This document shows positions 10,545 through 21,890 of a stretch of 64,000 nucleotides of DNA, piece after piece. Source of the DNA: Bidens hawaiensis (lineage: Eukaryota > Streptophyta > Magnoliopsida > Asterales > Asteraceae); NCBI GenBank assembly GCA_021521415.1, contig JAIQDT010000191.1, positions 744,001 through 808,000 on the forward strand. The letters are read 5' to 3'. A model generated the notes under the pieces. That model searched no databases. It was given only the letters and a program-made list of their open reading frames with translations, and had not been told where the DNA came from. Numbering within the stretch: position 1 is the stretch's first letter; each line of letters starts with the position of its first letter. A program made the position numbers and the translations under genes.

Positions 10545-11089
10545 GACGCTTTAACCGATTGGTCGGATGATGAGGGTGAAGAACTTGAACCAGCAAACCA
10601 TTGACCGATAGTAGATTTCGAAAGACACTTGCCAAGATTTAGGAATATATGTAACAATGTAGCTCATCGTGCGCTTCGAAATGATTTAGTGGAGCATATA
10701 TGGTCTATTAAACAATAGTCGGTTTGAGTGAGGTAGATTTTTTTAAAATTAGTTTATGTAACTTTTTTTAGTTTATGTACGGTTGTTTTATTTACTGTTT
10801 AAGTAATTTTTTTTATTTATATGACTTCTATTATTTATGAAAATTTATTTACTAGAACTTATATTATTTTTAAATTCTAAAAACTAAATAATAAAATACT
10901 TAAATAAACGTATTTTAGTTTATACAAGTATTTTAGTTTATAGAAAGAAAATATAGAGATAGGTGATTATGTATATTATAGTGTTGTTTAAAAGTGGATG
11001 TAGTATTTGAGGAAAATGAAAGTTTTTTATGTTTGAAAGTGAATGAATGAAATCTGATGTGACGTGTTTAGTTTATTTTGAGATTTTCT

Positions 11090-12155
11090 AACCACGCCGC
11101 CACTTAGAGGTCTATCCATGCCTTATAGATGTTTTCTAAAAAGTCGTGTGTTTTTTTTCTTTTGTCTAACCGTGGCTTAGCTCTATATGTGACATATGTG
11201 TTTTTGAAAAGACGTGTTTTTTTGTCTTTTTATATTTAATGTATATTTTAGTTTTAATTTTATTTTTTTTATTTTAATTACTGTTTTTTATTTTGTAGTT
11301 TTATTAAAAAAAAATTTGTTGATTTTTTTTATCAAGATTTATAAAAATTATATCGAATCAATGTAAATAAACGATATATACAAACACACACAACCATTGC
11401 AACAAATTTGTACAAATAATAACAAAATGTAGGAATCCATTTAAACGGTAGCGTCACTAGCGTGCTAACAGCCGATGCTTAAATCTTAGGATTATGTGAC
11501 GATAAAAAACACAAAAAACCATCACCACGTTCTGATCATGAAGCGAGCACATCATGCATTAGGCGTGGTTGCGAGGACAACGTCGACGTTTTACAATAAA
11601 AAAACACAAAAACCACCACCATTACAACGAGTTTGTACAAATAATAACAAATTGTAGAAATATATACAAATGACAACGTCATCTGCGTGTTAATAAACGA
11701 TGATTAAATCTTAGGATTTACGTGACAATAAAAAACACAAAAAACCACCACCACGTTCTGACCATGAAGCGAGCACACTAGGCGTCAGGCGTGGCCGCGA
11801 GGACGACGATAGACCGGGATTCAGATGTAGGTCTGATAGCTACGACGACAACGATGGCATTCGTTACACTGCTAATAAGATAGATTTTTGTTATTATTTG
11901 TACAAACTCGTTGTAATGGTTGTGTGTATGTATATATTGTTTATTTACATTGTTTCGTTATAATTTTTGATAAAGAAAATCAACAAAAAAAAAATCTTTT
12001 TTAATAAAACAACAAAATAAAAAACAATAATTAAATTAAAAGTAAATTAAATTAAACACAAAAAGATAAAAAAATGTCTTTTTAGAAAATACTCTTATAT
12101 GCCACGGATAGCACTATCCATGGCATATAAGAGGGTGTGAGGTGTGGTTAGTAAG
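11090..12155. repeat. Long inverted arms inside the Harbinger element
   Basis: Sequence at about 11150-11425 (for example tgtaaataaacgatatatac near 11363) returns as its reverse complement at about 11885-12100, so the right half of the element folds on itself. The left arm also has a partial tandem copy of a ctaaccac..gttttctaaaaag module between 11090 and 11220. Arms are diverged with small gaps. Confidence 0.65.
11392..11815. repeat. Two tandem units of 225 bp
   Basis: tttgtacaaataataac occurs at 11407 and again at 11632, and gcgtgg..gcgaggac at 11563 and 11788, giving an exact 225-bp period. The units lie in the loop between the inverted arms. Confidence 0.8.
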
Positions 12156-12212
12156 ACCCTTTATTTTTTCTCATCAACCATTATGATTTATGGATGCTCT
12201 AATATAAAAAGC

Positions 12213-12246
12213 TTTTACATATTTGACATCTTATTTTCCCAAACTA
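12213..12246. repeat. Host tandem unit, right copy
   Basis: Second copy of 9852-9886. Its uninterrupted caaactaatataaaa shows what the site looked like before the Harbinger insertion. Confidence 0.8.
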
Positions 12247-12650
12247 ATATAAAACCAACCGTAAAATTAAATCGGACACTCTCTAGATTGTAGAAGGTGA
12301 CAAAAAAAATTTTCTATTGGATTAAGGTAAACCTATGTTGTAAAAAACTAATCATGTTCGATAATAGAGAAAGTGATAGAATTTAAGGGGAATGAGCACT
12401 CATGGGTACTACCCATACACCACTCAATTCTGCATTGTCATCTCATTTCCATTTTCAAGTATCTACAAACGATAAAATTACTGGGAACATATACTCACGA
12501 GTACCCTAGAATTATTTGGTTGTTTTTAGCTTTCATGGTACAATAAATGTAGAAAATGAATCAATTTTATATGGTAAACATTTGTCATATAATGAAGTCA
12601 TACACCATACTCATATGGAATGACGACAGTGTTATTATATGGTTTGAAAA
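12247..12650. other. Non-coding AT-rich DNA
   Basis: No gene or strong repeat recognised. Short imperfect repeats of the type tcatacaccatactcatat near 12595 recur after the next MITE at 13249, suggesting older local duplication. Confidence 0.45.
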
Positions 12651-13243
12651 TAAGGGTGTGCATGGGTCGGTTTGGAGCGGTTTTGAGTCAAACCCATAAC
12701 CATAACCGATATGTCGGTTAATGAATAACCATAACCATAACCGATCCGTTATGACGGTTTCGGTTAATCGGTTTTGAAGGTTAAAGCGAGTCGGTTATGG
12801 GTCGGTTAACCGTAACCAAAACAATATAACTGGCCTAAAAGTTTAATACCAAATATTAGAAAAAATGACTTGGCATAATTTAACAAAATATATAATGCAT
12901 AATATTAATATCAAATGTTGAAAAAATGGCATTATATATATAATCTAACAATGAAATTTAAGTTAATTTGATAACAAAAGTTGAACCGAACACATCAAAA
13001 TGGTATAATACGACAATATATTTGTTGAAAATAAATCCCAAACATATTGTTGGTTAAAGAAATGGGTCGGTTCGGTTATGGCGGGTTTGGAAGTATCTAT
13101 AACCAAAACCGACCCGCATTTGGCGGTTTTCAAAACTTCATTAAAACCGACCCACAGGTTATGACGGTTATCGGTTAAAATCGGTTCGGTTATAGCGATT
13201 ATGGTTCGGTTAACAGTTATGACGGTTAAATTGCTCACCCTTA
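12651..13243. mobile_element. hAT-like MITE built of (a/c)cggtt repeats
   Basis: Terminal inverted repeat TAAGGGTG...CACCCTTA (12651 and 13243), with candidate 8-bp flanks tttgaaaa and tttaaaag (6 of 8 identical). The body is dense in ggtcggtt, ggttatggt and complementary aaccgaccc motifs, a pattern common in plant non-autonomous hAT elements. No ORF. The superfamily call rests on flank length and the terminal motif. Confidence 0.6.
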
Positions 13244-13670
13244 TTTAAAAGTCATGCACCCTACCCATATTGAAGCCCCCATCCTCTAAAAGTCTAAATA
13301 GCATACTTTATTTAATGAATATGACCATGGTCACTACGTCATTGAAGAAACACTAATTGACCCCGGGCAGATTACGGATAATCTGGGGGTTAAATAGATG
13401 TTTCTCACGAGGGGTTAGGTCCGGCAAAGATGGTTCTTCTGATGACCTACAAAACAGACACCGTGAGCTCGTCACTGAGAAGGGGGGTACCTCCTTGTGA
13501 CCACCCTCCGGCGTGAGAATCAGACTAGATTGCTCTTGAATATAAGTGTATATTAAGAGATTGCTAGAAAAGATAAGATGTGATAAGGTAATGTAATGTA
13601 ATGTCATGTGTCCATACCATTCCAAGGTGTTGGAGTATTTATAGCCGAAGGTAGGTTTCCAAGCAGGTAC
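13244..13670. other. Unassigned moderately GC-rich segment
   Basis: Contains a small inverted pair gattacggataatc and several short GC-rich blocks. It is not coding in any recognisable way. It may belong to the same unit as 17347-19030, which it adjoins once the solo LTR is removed. Confidence 0.4.
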
Positions 13671-13748
13671 AGCCGGCTGAATAGTATTCCTGTTCTGCCA
13701 ACTGTGGGCTACGCACGTGCCATGCTGGTGGTTGGTGGGTAGGCAGCA
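13671..13748. repeat. Tandem unit interrupted by the solo LTR (left piece)
   Basis: agccggctgaatagtattcc...gtaggcagca matches 17365-17440 (ggccggctgtgtattattcc...gtaggcagcg). Together with 17347-17364 it formed a roughly 100-bp tandem pair before the LTR inserted. Confidence 0.7.
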
Positions 13749-14412
13749 TGTGACACCCGGTAATTATTTCACACTCTAATCTATATACTTGATTTAAATT
13801 ATGTGTTGATTATATAAGTTATATGACGTATAAACCATAGTATACTTGAAATGTGAACGAGAACAGTCGTAATGCCTATAGGATTGTATAAAGTGCCGAT
13901 GAGAACGACTATATGATAAAGACAGCCCAGTAATAGTCAGAGGTGACAAACATATCAAGCTAAATATATACCTATGATCCAATATAAGGGGTAATGGTAA
14001 GACCATGCCCAGTAATGTTCTAATACTCTAATTAGGACCAAAACGCCATAAACGTTTAAATAATGGAATATAGTCGCCGAACCGGCCAAATCAATGATAC
14101 ATTATACAGTGAGACGACCAAGATATGAAACTATGAAGGAATTAAAGGTATACTAGTCAAAAATAATACGAAGTTAATAATTTAAACAATCCATAAAGGA
14201 TTACAATATGGAGCACTATTTAACCAAATATAACTCCGGGCTAAATTTAAAATATACATCATACCGGGAACCAAAATAAATACGGGTTCCATATCATCTA
14301 TAATATACCCAAAGTTCAAACAGAAGAGTGGAAAAACTCTGCGTGACATTGGGAAACCCGTGGGAAGAATCCTTGCGAAAAACCCTAAAAACCAAAAATC
14401 CTTTTCAAAGAC

Positions 14413-14660
14413 CCTGTGCTCAAAGACCCTGCGGGAACACCTGCGGGAAGACCTGCGGGAAGACCTGCGGGAAGACCTGCGAGAAGACCCTGCGGGAAGA
14501 CCTGCGGGAAGACCTGCGGGAAGACCCTGCGGGAAGACCTGCGGGAAGACCTGCGGGAAGACCTGCGGGAAGACCCTGCGGAAAGACTCTGCGGGAAGAC
14601 CCTGCGGGAAGACCTGCGGGAAGACCTGCGGGAAGACCATGCGGGAAGACCTGCGGGAAG
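14413..14660. repeat. GC-rich minisatellite, 12-13-bp units
   Basis: About twenty units of gacctgcgggaa or gaccctgcgggaa. Mixed 12- and 13-bp unit lengths open several overlapping artefactual frames on both strands; none should be read as a gene. Confidence 0.9.
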
Positions 14661-14940
14661 GGAATACTACCGCCCAAAATGAGCCAGTCTATGCTTCTGG
14701 AAGATCTTATCTTTTACCTACCAAGGTATGGGCACAATATTGAAAGTACTACAAGATCAAGCAAAATCTTCCTAACCATTCCCTATGGCCGCCTACCCCC
14801 ATTCCATCAAATAAACAACAATAAAAACCATGCTTTGACCAACTATTTCACTTTATGGTGTAAGATTTGACACCCTTAAATCAAGGGATTGTAATCTTTT
14901 GGATCCCCCAAATCAAGGGATGTGTTCCCTTGGGTTTGCC

Positions 14941-14947
14941 TATAAAT
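14941..14947 (+). promoter_or_regulatory. TATA box of the solo LTR
   Basis: cctataaataag, followed about 30 bp downstream by a pyrimidine- and CAC-rich leader (acaccacacacaaactc), a typical plant core promoter spacing. It suggests U3 = 13749-14970 and LTR orientation on the plus strand. Confidence 0.6.
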
Positions 14948-17346
14948 AAGACCAATTATTTTGATGAAAAACACCACACACAAACTCATACAAACCCTTA
15001 AACACACTCCAAATTTCTCTCTTTTCATGGCTGAAGAACAGCAGCAGCGCAACACCAAGCAACCGCCTCTTTGCAACCCAATTCCTCTATAATTCTGCCC
15101 TGAACCCTCTGAACCCTATATATCGTTGGAAAGCTAGAAGAAATCCTTAAACCGTAGTGGAAAGCCTTGAACGGATCTCCGCCCGGAAAACTCGGTAAGA
15201 AGCTTTGAACCTTCGAAGGTCACTGCTGGGAAACTGCATTTTCCAGCAGTACCCACCTCTCTTCTTTTGTTCATATCTCACAAACTACTTGGTATTTTTC
15301 GGTGATTCTTGTTTAGAAATCCAAGGAAACTCGTAAGGATCACGAACCATCTTTCGAATATCCATTTCCGGCTTAATTTCAGCACTTGGTAAGCCTAAAA
15401 GTCTAATTGTTCTTCATAAAATACTTGCTGGAAAATGGTTCTTTTCTGTCCAGCCAACACACACTCGTTTCCTTTGATTTTAACACTTGTGTTCATGTTT
15501 AATAAACATATTCTAGAGCCTACACTACAAGACCATCATCCAAGAGCCTAAACACGCTCAAGAACGTCTCGAAAAACCGACATTTCCAAGGTAATAAAAT
15601 CATATTATGTTTAATAGAAAAACATGGATTAAGCCTAAGATACATATATTTAATGAGGTGATAAATCATGAATATAAACTTGAAGTGTGACATATAAGTA
15701 AGGATAAATCATGTTAAGTAAAAGATATAAAGGATTTAAAGGGGTGTTTAAGGAAGGTTAAGGTAAAAATGATCTTCAGTAGTAAAACCCATTTATAAAT
15801 AAACAAGATGATCTAAATGTAAAAATGGAATTTTGGTTATGTTAAACTTTACAAAGGATATAACTAACGTATTAAAAACCGTATCGGGTTCGTCATAAAA
15901 GTAAAAATAATAATAGTAATAATAATAGTAATAATAATAATAATGATAAAATATGAGTACTAGTAAGATATATATAATATATGCTTATAAGATTTAAAAA
16001 GGATATTAATAATACTTATAATATATACATAACAAAATAAGTATACAAGTCATACACATATATTCCTATATATGTGCAATAAATATAAAATACGGGTTTT
16101 TGTGATGGACATTGCGAGTAACTGGAAGGGTGGAGGTGCCGGTAGTCGGGACGTCCTGTCTAGGCTGGTAACTGAATATATCATAGATGGGCCCGTTACC
16201 TACCTGGGGACTAACGATGAGAGCTCCAAAACCTATTAGGCCAAAGCATGTCACGAACGTCATGATTACCGACTAATAATTTGTATCGAGCATTCCCTAA
16301 TGCTCGGAGGATATATATATAAAGAGAATATAACGGGCATATATATAACAAGTATAAGACGTTGTCTAACGTCCATATCGCTAAGGTATAAAAATACATA
16401 TATACCGTCACCTCATAAGTATGTATCGGGCTAAGTATTAATAGTAGTATAAGTATTATGTACTGAAGAATGTACGTATACGATATAATACAGGAAACTC
16501 ACCAAGTATAACGGAACATTATTCCTCGATTTAAGGTGAGTCTCACAGCCCCTATTTTCACTATTTTCACTATGTTTTAAACTGTTTTCGGGGCGAGGGA
16601 CACGTGTTTAAATATGTTTTATCATGGTGTATATCTTGATTTACAATGTGCGTGTACATGAGATATTTGGCTCGCTCATGGTACATAAAGTCCCCGGTAT
16701 ATATTGTAACCATAAACTATAGGCAACTATAGCCGAGGAACTCTACGGGTAGTACTACTGGTCTGACCAACCCACTCGTAAGTGGTCGCGCCACTTTATA
16801 AGACGGGTGCTTAGTTTTCCGATTTATTTATTCCCTCGTGGACTCGTGGGATGTTATGTGGGGCTTTATGGTGTATATATAAAGTCAAGGAATGGTTACG
16901 AACTCATGTATTCACGTTACACTGCAAGTCATGGATATTGCATTCATGACGTTATGAGAATTATATTAGAAAGCATTTTATCGAGTCACAAAACTTGTGA
17001 ACTCACTCAGTTTATACTGATTAAATTATTTTACGTGTCTTTCAGGTATTTAGCCACGTGGAGAGGTCACGGTGTCTCACTACGATTTTATGTTTAACTA
17101 TGAAAATTTCATGTATGAGGATTTTATATTTTGGAGTTTTCATGGTTTTATTCCCCCTTCGGCGGGACATAACTGTGAAATCTCAATATGTTACATGTAA
17201 ACTTTATTATTGGTATTTTGTAAAACTTATATCATGAATGAAATCCTCATGTATTTTTATCATATAGTTGTTTGCTTAACCGCGCTCTCGAAAAACCTTT
17301 CATGAGTCGCACACCGGTTGTTTCCGCCTTTGGACCGGGTGTGACA

Positions 17347-17452
17347 CAGCGGCTGATAGTGACCAGGCCGGCTGTGTATTATTCCTGTTCCACCAACTGC
17401 AGGCTATGCACGTCCTCCGACAGGTTGGTGAGTAGGCAGCGGCTGATAGTGA
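17347..17452. repeat. Tandem unit interrupted by the solo LTR (right piece and intact unit)
   Basis: cagcggctgatagtgacc at 17347, then a full unit ending gtaggcagcggctgatagtgac. The second occurrence of the latter string is the undisturbed form of the LTR target. Confidence 0.7.
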
Positions 17453-17864
17453 CATACAGTACAAGAGCGTGCTGCTCGTCATACTGTTGTCAGTGAGCTA
17501 CCGTATCTTTGGTCAGATCTTTTGTCCATACCTCGTCAGGTACAGTACAAAAGATCCTCCAGTATCGTACGGACTGGCTCATTTGTGCGGGAGTGTTCCC
17601 GGCTTTTGCTTTGTGCGGGAGTGTTCCCGGCTTGCTCACTCCTTCTTCAGGTGACATTACTGAATTATTTAAGAGTTAAGTGCCTTGTGCGTGTAGCCTA
17701 GCTGCGCGGGTAGCCTTCCCTGATGGCTAGTATCCGTTGCTGCGGGAACAGGCGGAGTACGTCGACCATTGGGAGGCTTTTCCTGCGGGAACAGCTTGCG
17801 TACTGCGCGTAAGGACGTCACGTCTCTGAGCATGGTGGGTCCTGCAGATCCAGTTGGTTTCTGC

Positions 17865-17995
17865 GCAGACGTCTCTTCAAGGTGAGTCTTGCGAGTTTAG
17901 CCTTTGCGCAGACGTCCCTGTTGAAGGTGAGTCTTGCGGGTTCAACTGCGCAGACGTCCCTCTTTGAGGTGAGTCTTGCGGGTCCAACTGGGCTC
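17865..17995. repeat. ~45-bp tandem repeat, three units
   Basis: Units carry gcgcagacgtc followed by ggtgagtcttgcg. The repeated ggtgagt would read as splice donors, but I see no matching exons. Confidence 0.7.
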
Positions 17996-18410
17996 TGCTG
18001 GGACCTACCTCTTCAAGTCCCCCCAGTCCAATGTTCTTCTCATGAATTGTTAATAAGTGAGGTGAACTTTTGGACTTAAGCAAAGGGTTTTGAAAAGGGT
18101 TTAGTTTTAAGGTTTTCCATGGGGATTCTTCCCGCGGAAGTCCTAATGTCACATGCAGAAATTCCCGACTTTTCTGCTTGATCTTTGGGTATGATGCGGG
18201 TAGGTCTGTAACCTCCTCGCAAGTCAGGAACGTTGAGTTCCACTTGTATAGATTCTCCCTGAGGTTTTGGTAGTTTTGAACATAGTGATCAATTATGTTA
18301 AAACAACCAATTCCATCTTGGAGCTTCAAACAATCTAGTTCTCGACGTTCCCGCTATGCGGGGATGTTATTCCCGTTTCCGCAAGCATGGCCCAAAAGAT
18401 ACTTCTTGGT

Positions 18411-18700
18411 TTCAATTCCCTGCGGAGTGCTAGGTATGTGAAGGGTTTCGCCTTGACACTGTACCCGCACTCGTCTTATAGTTACTTTACTTCCAAGGTA
18501 TTCCTGGCTTCAATTCCCTGCGGGTGCTAAGTATCTGAAGGGTTTTGCCTTGACACTGTACCCGCACCCGTCTTATAGTTACTTGGTTGCCGAGGTATTC
18601 TTGGCTTCAATTCCCTGCAGGTGCTAAGTATGTGAAGGGTTTTGCCTTAACACTGTACTCGCACATGTCTTATAGTTACTTGGTTGCCAAGGTAAGGGGT
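18411..18700. repeat. 97/98-bp tandem repeat, three units
   Basis: ttcaattccctgc occurs at 18411, 18509 and 18606. Each unit includes gaagggtttt.gccttgacac and ends at cttatagttact. Units differ by scattered substitutions. Confidence 0.85.
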
Positions 18701-19036
18701 ATAGTCCCACTTACTTTTGAATCTTTTTGAATCTTTTTGAAATTCGAAGAGTTGGTGAAAGGATAAGAACAGTCCAAACTGTTGAAACGTCGTCCGACGG
18801 TTTCTTCTGGCAGTGTCAGGACGTGCAGGAAGTTATGGCGACGTGACAGTATATGGTCATTCCAGACGCTTTTTCAGGCGCGTGGGCGCGAGTTTTCGGG
18901 CCCGTGGCCGCGAAGTTTACAGCACGCGTCCTGTCAACAGCTGTTGCCAGCTTGCTTTTTCCACGTGTCATAGTTTCATTGCACCAGCGTTTTCCTCTCT
19001 CTTCCGCATTAAATTCATCGCATTCATTGCGATGAG

Positions 19037-19044
19037 TATATAAA
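19037..19044 (+). promoter_or_regulatory. TATA box upstream of the PF04195 gene
   Basis: gatgagtatataaaggg, about 30 bp before a ctcacagtttcacctcttc leader. The ATG is at 19167, giving a 5' UTR of roughly 95 nt, too short to hold an LTR U5 plus PBS, so this looks like a dedicated gene promoter. Confidence 0.6.
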
Positions 19045-19166
19045 GGGAGGAGAGGTTGCATCCCAACTCACAGTTTCACCTCTTCTTCTTCTAAACGATT
19101 TACGGCGAATACTCTAACTTTTCTGTCGAGCATTCTCCTGAAATCGTTCTTGTTTACATCCCAAAC

Positions 19167-21890
19167 ATGTCTTCTCATGATCCTGAGGTTACTGTCGAGG
19201 AGTCCGATGTATACCTCGAGAATCCGTCGTCCACGTCGGACAAGGATGACAAGAGTACTGCTGGCGAGTGCCAGTGTGCTCTTCTGGTCGACCTCTATCA
19301 GTACGTCGTCAGGAAGTTCATGCTCGAGCCTTTCGAGCCTGAGTTTCCTGCACCTCATCAGACGGTGTACGATGCCCCCAAGGGCAAGATAGGGGTGTAC
19401 GCTGCATTCTTCGTCTGTGGGAATCTCAGGTTTCTATTGACGAAGTTTGTATACCGTGTTCTGGAGAGACACGGTGTGCATCTGACTGAGGTACACCCAA
19501 TGGCGATCGCCAAGATCCGCCATTTCGAGTGGGTGTGTCTCATTCTGGGTGTGGAGCCCCATGTTGACCGCCTGATGACCTTCTATTCCTGGAGGTGCAT
19601 CCAGGGGTGGTATACCTTGGTCAATCGGATCAAGGGTTTGAAGATCTGCGCTACCGAGCGCAGTCTTCGGTCTTGGAAGCGGGAGTTCTTCTATATCTCC
19701 GCTCGCGTCGTCCCAATAGCGATGACGTTCAAGAACGGGAGAGCTCTCCCGAACCTTCACGCCTTCAACTACGAGGAGGCGGAATGGTTCTCCAAGATTT
19801 CCCGGGTCCAGTCTCCGGTTTACCGCTTTGCGGAGTCCGGGATGGTGATGCTCGGGATGAGCCGGGTGTGGAAGGAGGCGTCACAGATTCCCATCGTCCT
19901 CGAATACGGTTTGAACTCTGTCCCTTACGGTATGCTTCATATTATCCGTTAATTTAGGGTTTTTGTTCTAACCGTTTTTTCTTTTTGTTTTCAGAGGGAA
20001 ACGACTTGCAGTCTCTCCTGCAGCCGCGGGAGAGTGATGGTCCTGCTCGGATGGGTACTCGTGCTCTAGATGAGAACGAGTTGCCCATCCTTGAGCAAAC
20101 GGCGGATCGTTTCGTGGAGGTCTACCCGCCGGGCCACCCGATTCTAAGCGCCACGCGGCCAGGTAAGGAGTTGTTTAACCCTCGACCTGTCAATGCTCAA
20201 ACCTCTGCTGGAATTCCTCTAATCTTGTCATCTTCTGATGAGGAATCCGCAGATGGTCCATTCTTCGTGAGGAAGAAGAAGGCTGCTGGCGGGAAGGGGA
20301 AGGCGAAGGTTGCCTCCACTGCCGATCCGGTGAATCGGTCTGACTTAGAGACCGAAAGCGAGGAGGTGGCGGGGAACCCTGGTGGTGGTGAGACAACTGT
20401 CTCGGAGGTTGAGACAGCTGCCACTGCCGCGCGACCAAGTTCTACGACGGTGACCGGCGTGAAGAGGCCGGCTCCGTCGGGTTCGTCCCCGCCGGTCAGA
20501 ACCTTCAAGTTGAAGAGAACTCGTAAGTATAAATTAATCTTACCCGCAATTTCTTTCCGCCATTGTTTTTAATATCTTGTCTTCATGCAGGCGTGGATGC
20601 TACCGCATTCCAAGGTGATGCGGGGAGGAGCGGCTCTGGACCCATGACGGTAGGTTTGGTCAACCTACCCGAGGCGATGACCCAGACTGCTGCGCCTGTT
20701 TGCAGCATTGGTTCAGTTGCTCATCCGATTGAGGCGACTGTTCCAATTGTGACGTCTCCGCCGGCTGTCAGTGCCATATTCACTGCGTCCTTCACTGAGC
20801 CGGTGGTGAGTTTTTCTGCGGGTTCGTCCGCAGCGGCGGCCACGGTTGTGAATTCACCTCCAGTGAGTTCACCACCGGTGGTCTCTACCGCGGCGGCTTC
20901 AACCGTGCCTCCGGCACCGGCGACTACTTCGCCCCCGGCCGGTTCAGCAGGTATGTTTGGGGCTTCTAGCCAATCTCTGCCTCCTTCCCATCTGCCTGAC
21001 CTCTTGGATGGATATCCGTTAGGCTCAGGTGATGGGTTTGGTGGCTACCGGCCTGTTGTCGACCCTACAGGTGCGTAGGGTTATTTTGGCCTTTTTATAT
21101 ATATTTTTGTTTTTTATCATATTTTCCTAACTGCTTTTTGTTTTTGCAGTGTCGGATTCGAATGAGGTGTTTGTTCCGCGGTGAAACATCCGCTGGGGAA
21201 CCACCCTTCGGACGGCTGTGGATTGCGTCGAGTGGGCGCGCCACGCCGCCCCCAGTGGTGCACTGGGAGAAGCTATGTCAAGCTACCAGGAAGGTAGGCT
21301 GACAAACGAGCTTCGAATTCTCCTTGCCCGGATGCAGCCGCGCGTTGAGCTGCTTTGTCGTGAAAACGACAAGTTAAAAGCAGCTCGTATCCAAGAAGTA
21401 GCTCAAGCGCGGGCTGTCCGGGAGGAGAACAGGAGACTCTCCGTCGTTGCTGCGGAGAAGGAGAAGGCCTTCAAGGCCCTCGAGGTTGAAGTTCAGGCCC
21501 GTCTCGAGGCCCGTTCCAAGGCTACCCAAGCTGTTAATGAACAGCTTCGGTTGGCTAAGGAAACTGCACGGAACGCAACTGAGAGGGCCACCAAGGCTGA
21601 AGCTGCTGCTGAGCCTCTACGCACTGAGAATGAAGAGCTCAAAGCCAAATTAGAGAGGCTCCAGCAGGCTCATGATGCCTTGGCCATGGAAGATGCCAAG
21701 AAGCTCCAAGAGATCTTGGACCAGAGGGGGGTGCTTGACCACACTGAGCGTAAGCTAAAGGGCGTCGAAGAGGCTGCAGCCAAAGATGTGTTGCTTGCCA
21801 ACCTTACAAAGAACGAAGCCGAACGCGCCCGTAATGAAGCTCAAGCTGCCCTTCAGGAGGCTCTGGTTACCAAGGAATGGCTTCTACAAG
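19167..21890 (+). pseudogene. PF04195-type 'putative gypsy type transposon' gene, four exons, one nonsense codon
   Basis: Exons join in frame at canonical GT..AG borders: 19167-19929, 19995-20522, 20591-21070 and 21150-21890, about 837 codons. Exon 1 holds the conserved domain (residues ~50-250; FEPEFPAPHQTVYD, RVLERHGVHLTEVHPMAI, FEWVCLILGVEPHVDRLM). Exons 2-3 are Ser/Pro/Val-rich and low in complexity with a basic patch. Exon 4 is a long Ala/Glu/Lys coiled coil ending KEWLLQ. A TGA at 21182-21184 sits in VPR*NIRW, probably a former Trp codon. The family is annotated as transposon-related, but its role is not known. No exon was found after a donor-like GT at 21891, so the 3' end is lost or displaced. 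Confidence 0.7.

Larger units (their letters stand above)
9887..12199. mobile_element. PIF/Harbinger DNA transposon, defective (2.3 kb)
   Basis: Ends are GAGCATC... on the left and ...GATGCTC on the right, flanked by the 3-bp target duplication TAA (9884-9886 and 12200-12202), the classic Harbinger target. Inside lie a decayed DDE transposase fragment (10155-10544), a 225-bp tandem duplication and long inverted arms. If the element and one TAA are removed, the flanks join into a tandem repeat whose second unit is intact at 12213-12250, confirming the boundaries to the base. Confidence 0.85.
13749..17346 (+). mobile_element. 3.6-kb solo LTR of a large LTR retrotransposon
   Basis: Starts TGTGACACCCGGT and ends ACCGGGTGTGACA, i.e. 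TG..CA termini within a 13-bp short inverted repeat with one mismatch. It is flanked by CAGCA (13744-13748) and CAGCG (17347-17351). The intact neighbouring host unit reads gtaggCAGCGgctg (17434-17447), so CAGCG is the original 5-bp target and the left copy mutated once. A TATA box at 14941, a transcribed-looking leader and no coding sequence fit an LTR left by recombination between two LTRs. A non-autonomous element without genes is the alternative. Confidence 0.7.
17453..19030. other. Non-coding upstream region of the PF04195 gene, rich in tandem repeats
   Basis: GC-richer than its surroundings, with at least three families of short tandem repeats (17577-17635 tgtgcgggagtgttcccggc twice; 17865-17995; 18411-18700). 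The stretch 18060-18160 is, in reverse complement, similar to 14338-14415 within the solo LTR. It likely holds the promoter or LTR-like regulatory sequence of the gene starting at 19167. Confidence 0.5.

Noticed and set aside
14182..14870. Several overlapping Gly/Arg- and Val/Phe/Pro-rich open frames on both strands
   Set aside because: They are all readings of a 12-13-bp minisatellite; unit lengths keep multiple frames open. No domain.
17865..17995. Series of ggtgagt splice-donor-like sites
   Set aside because: They recur because of a tandem repeat; no exons with matching frames or acceptors are seen.
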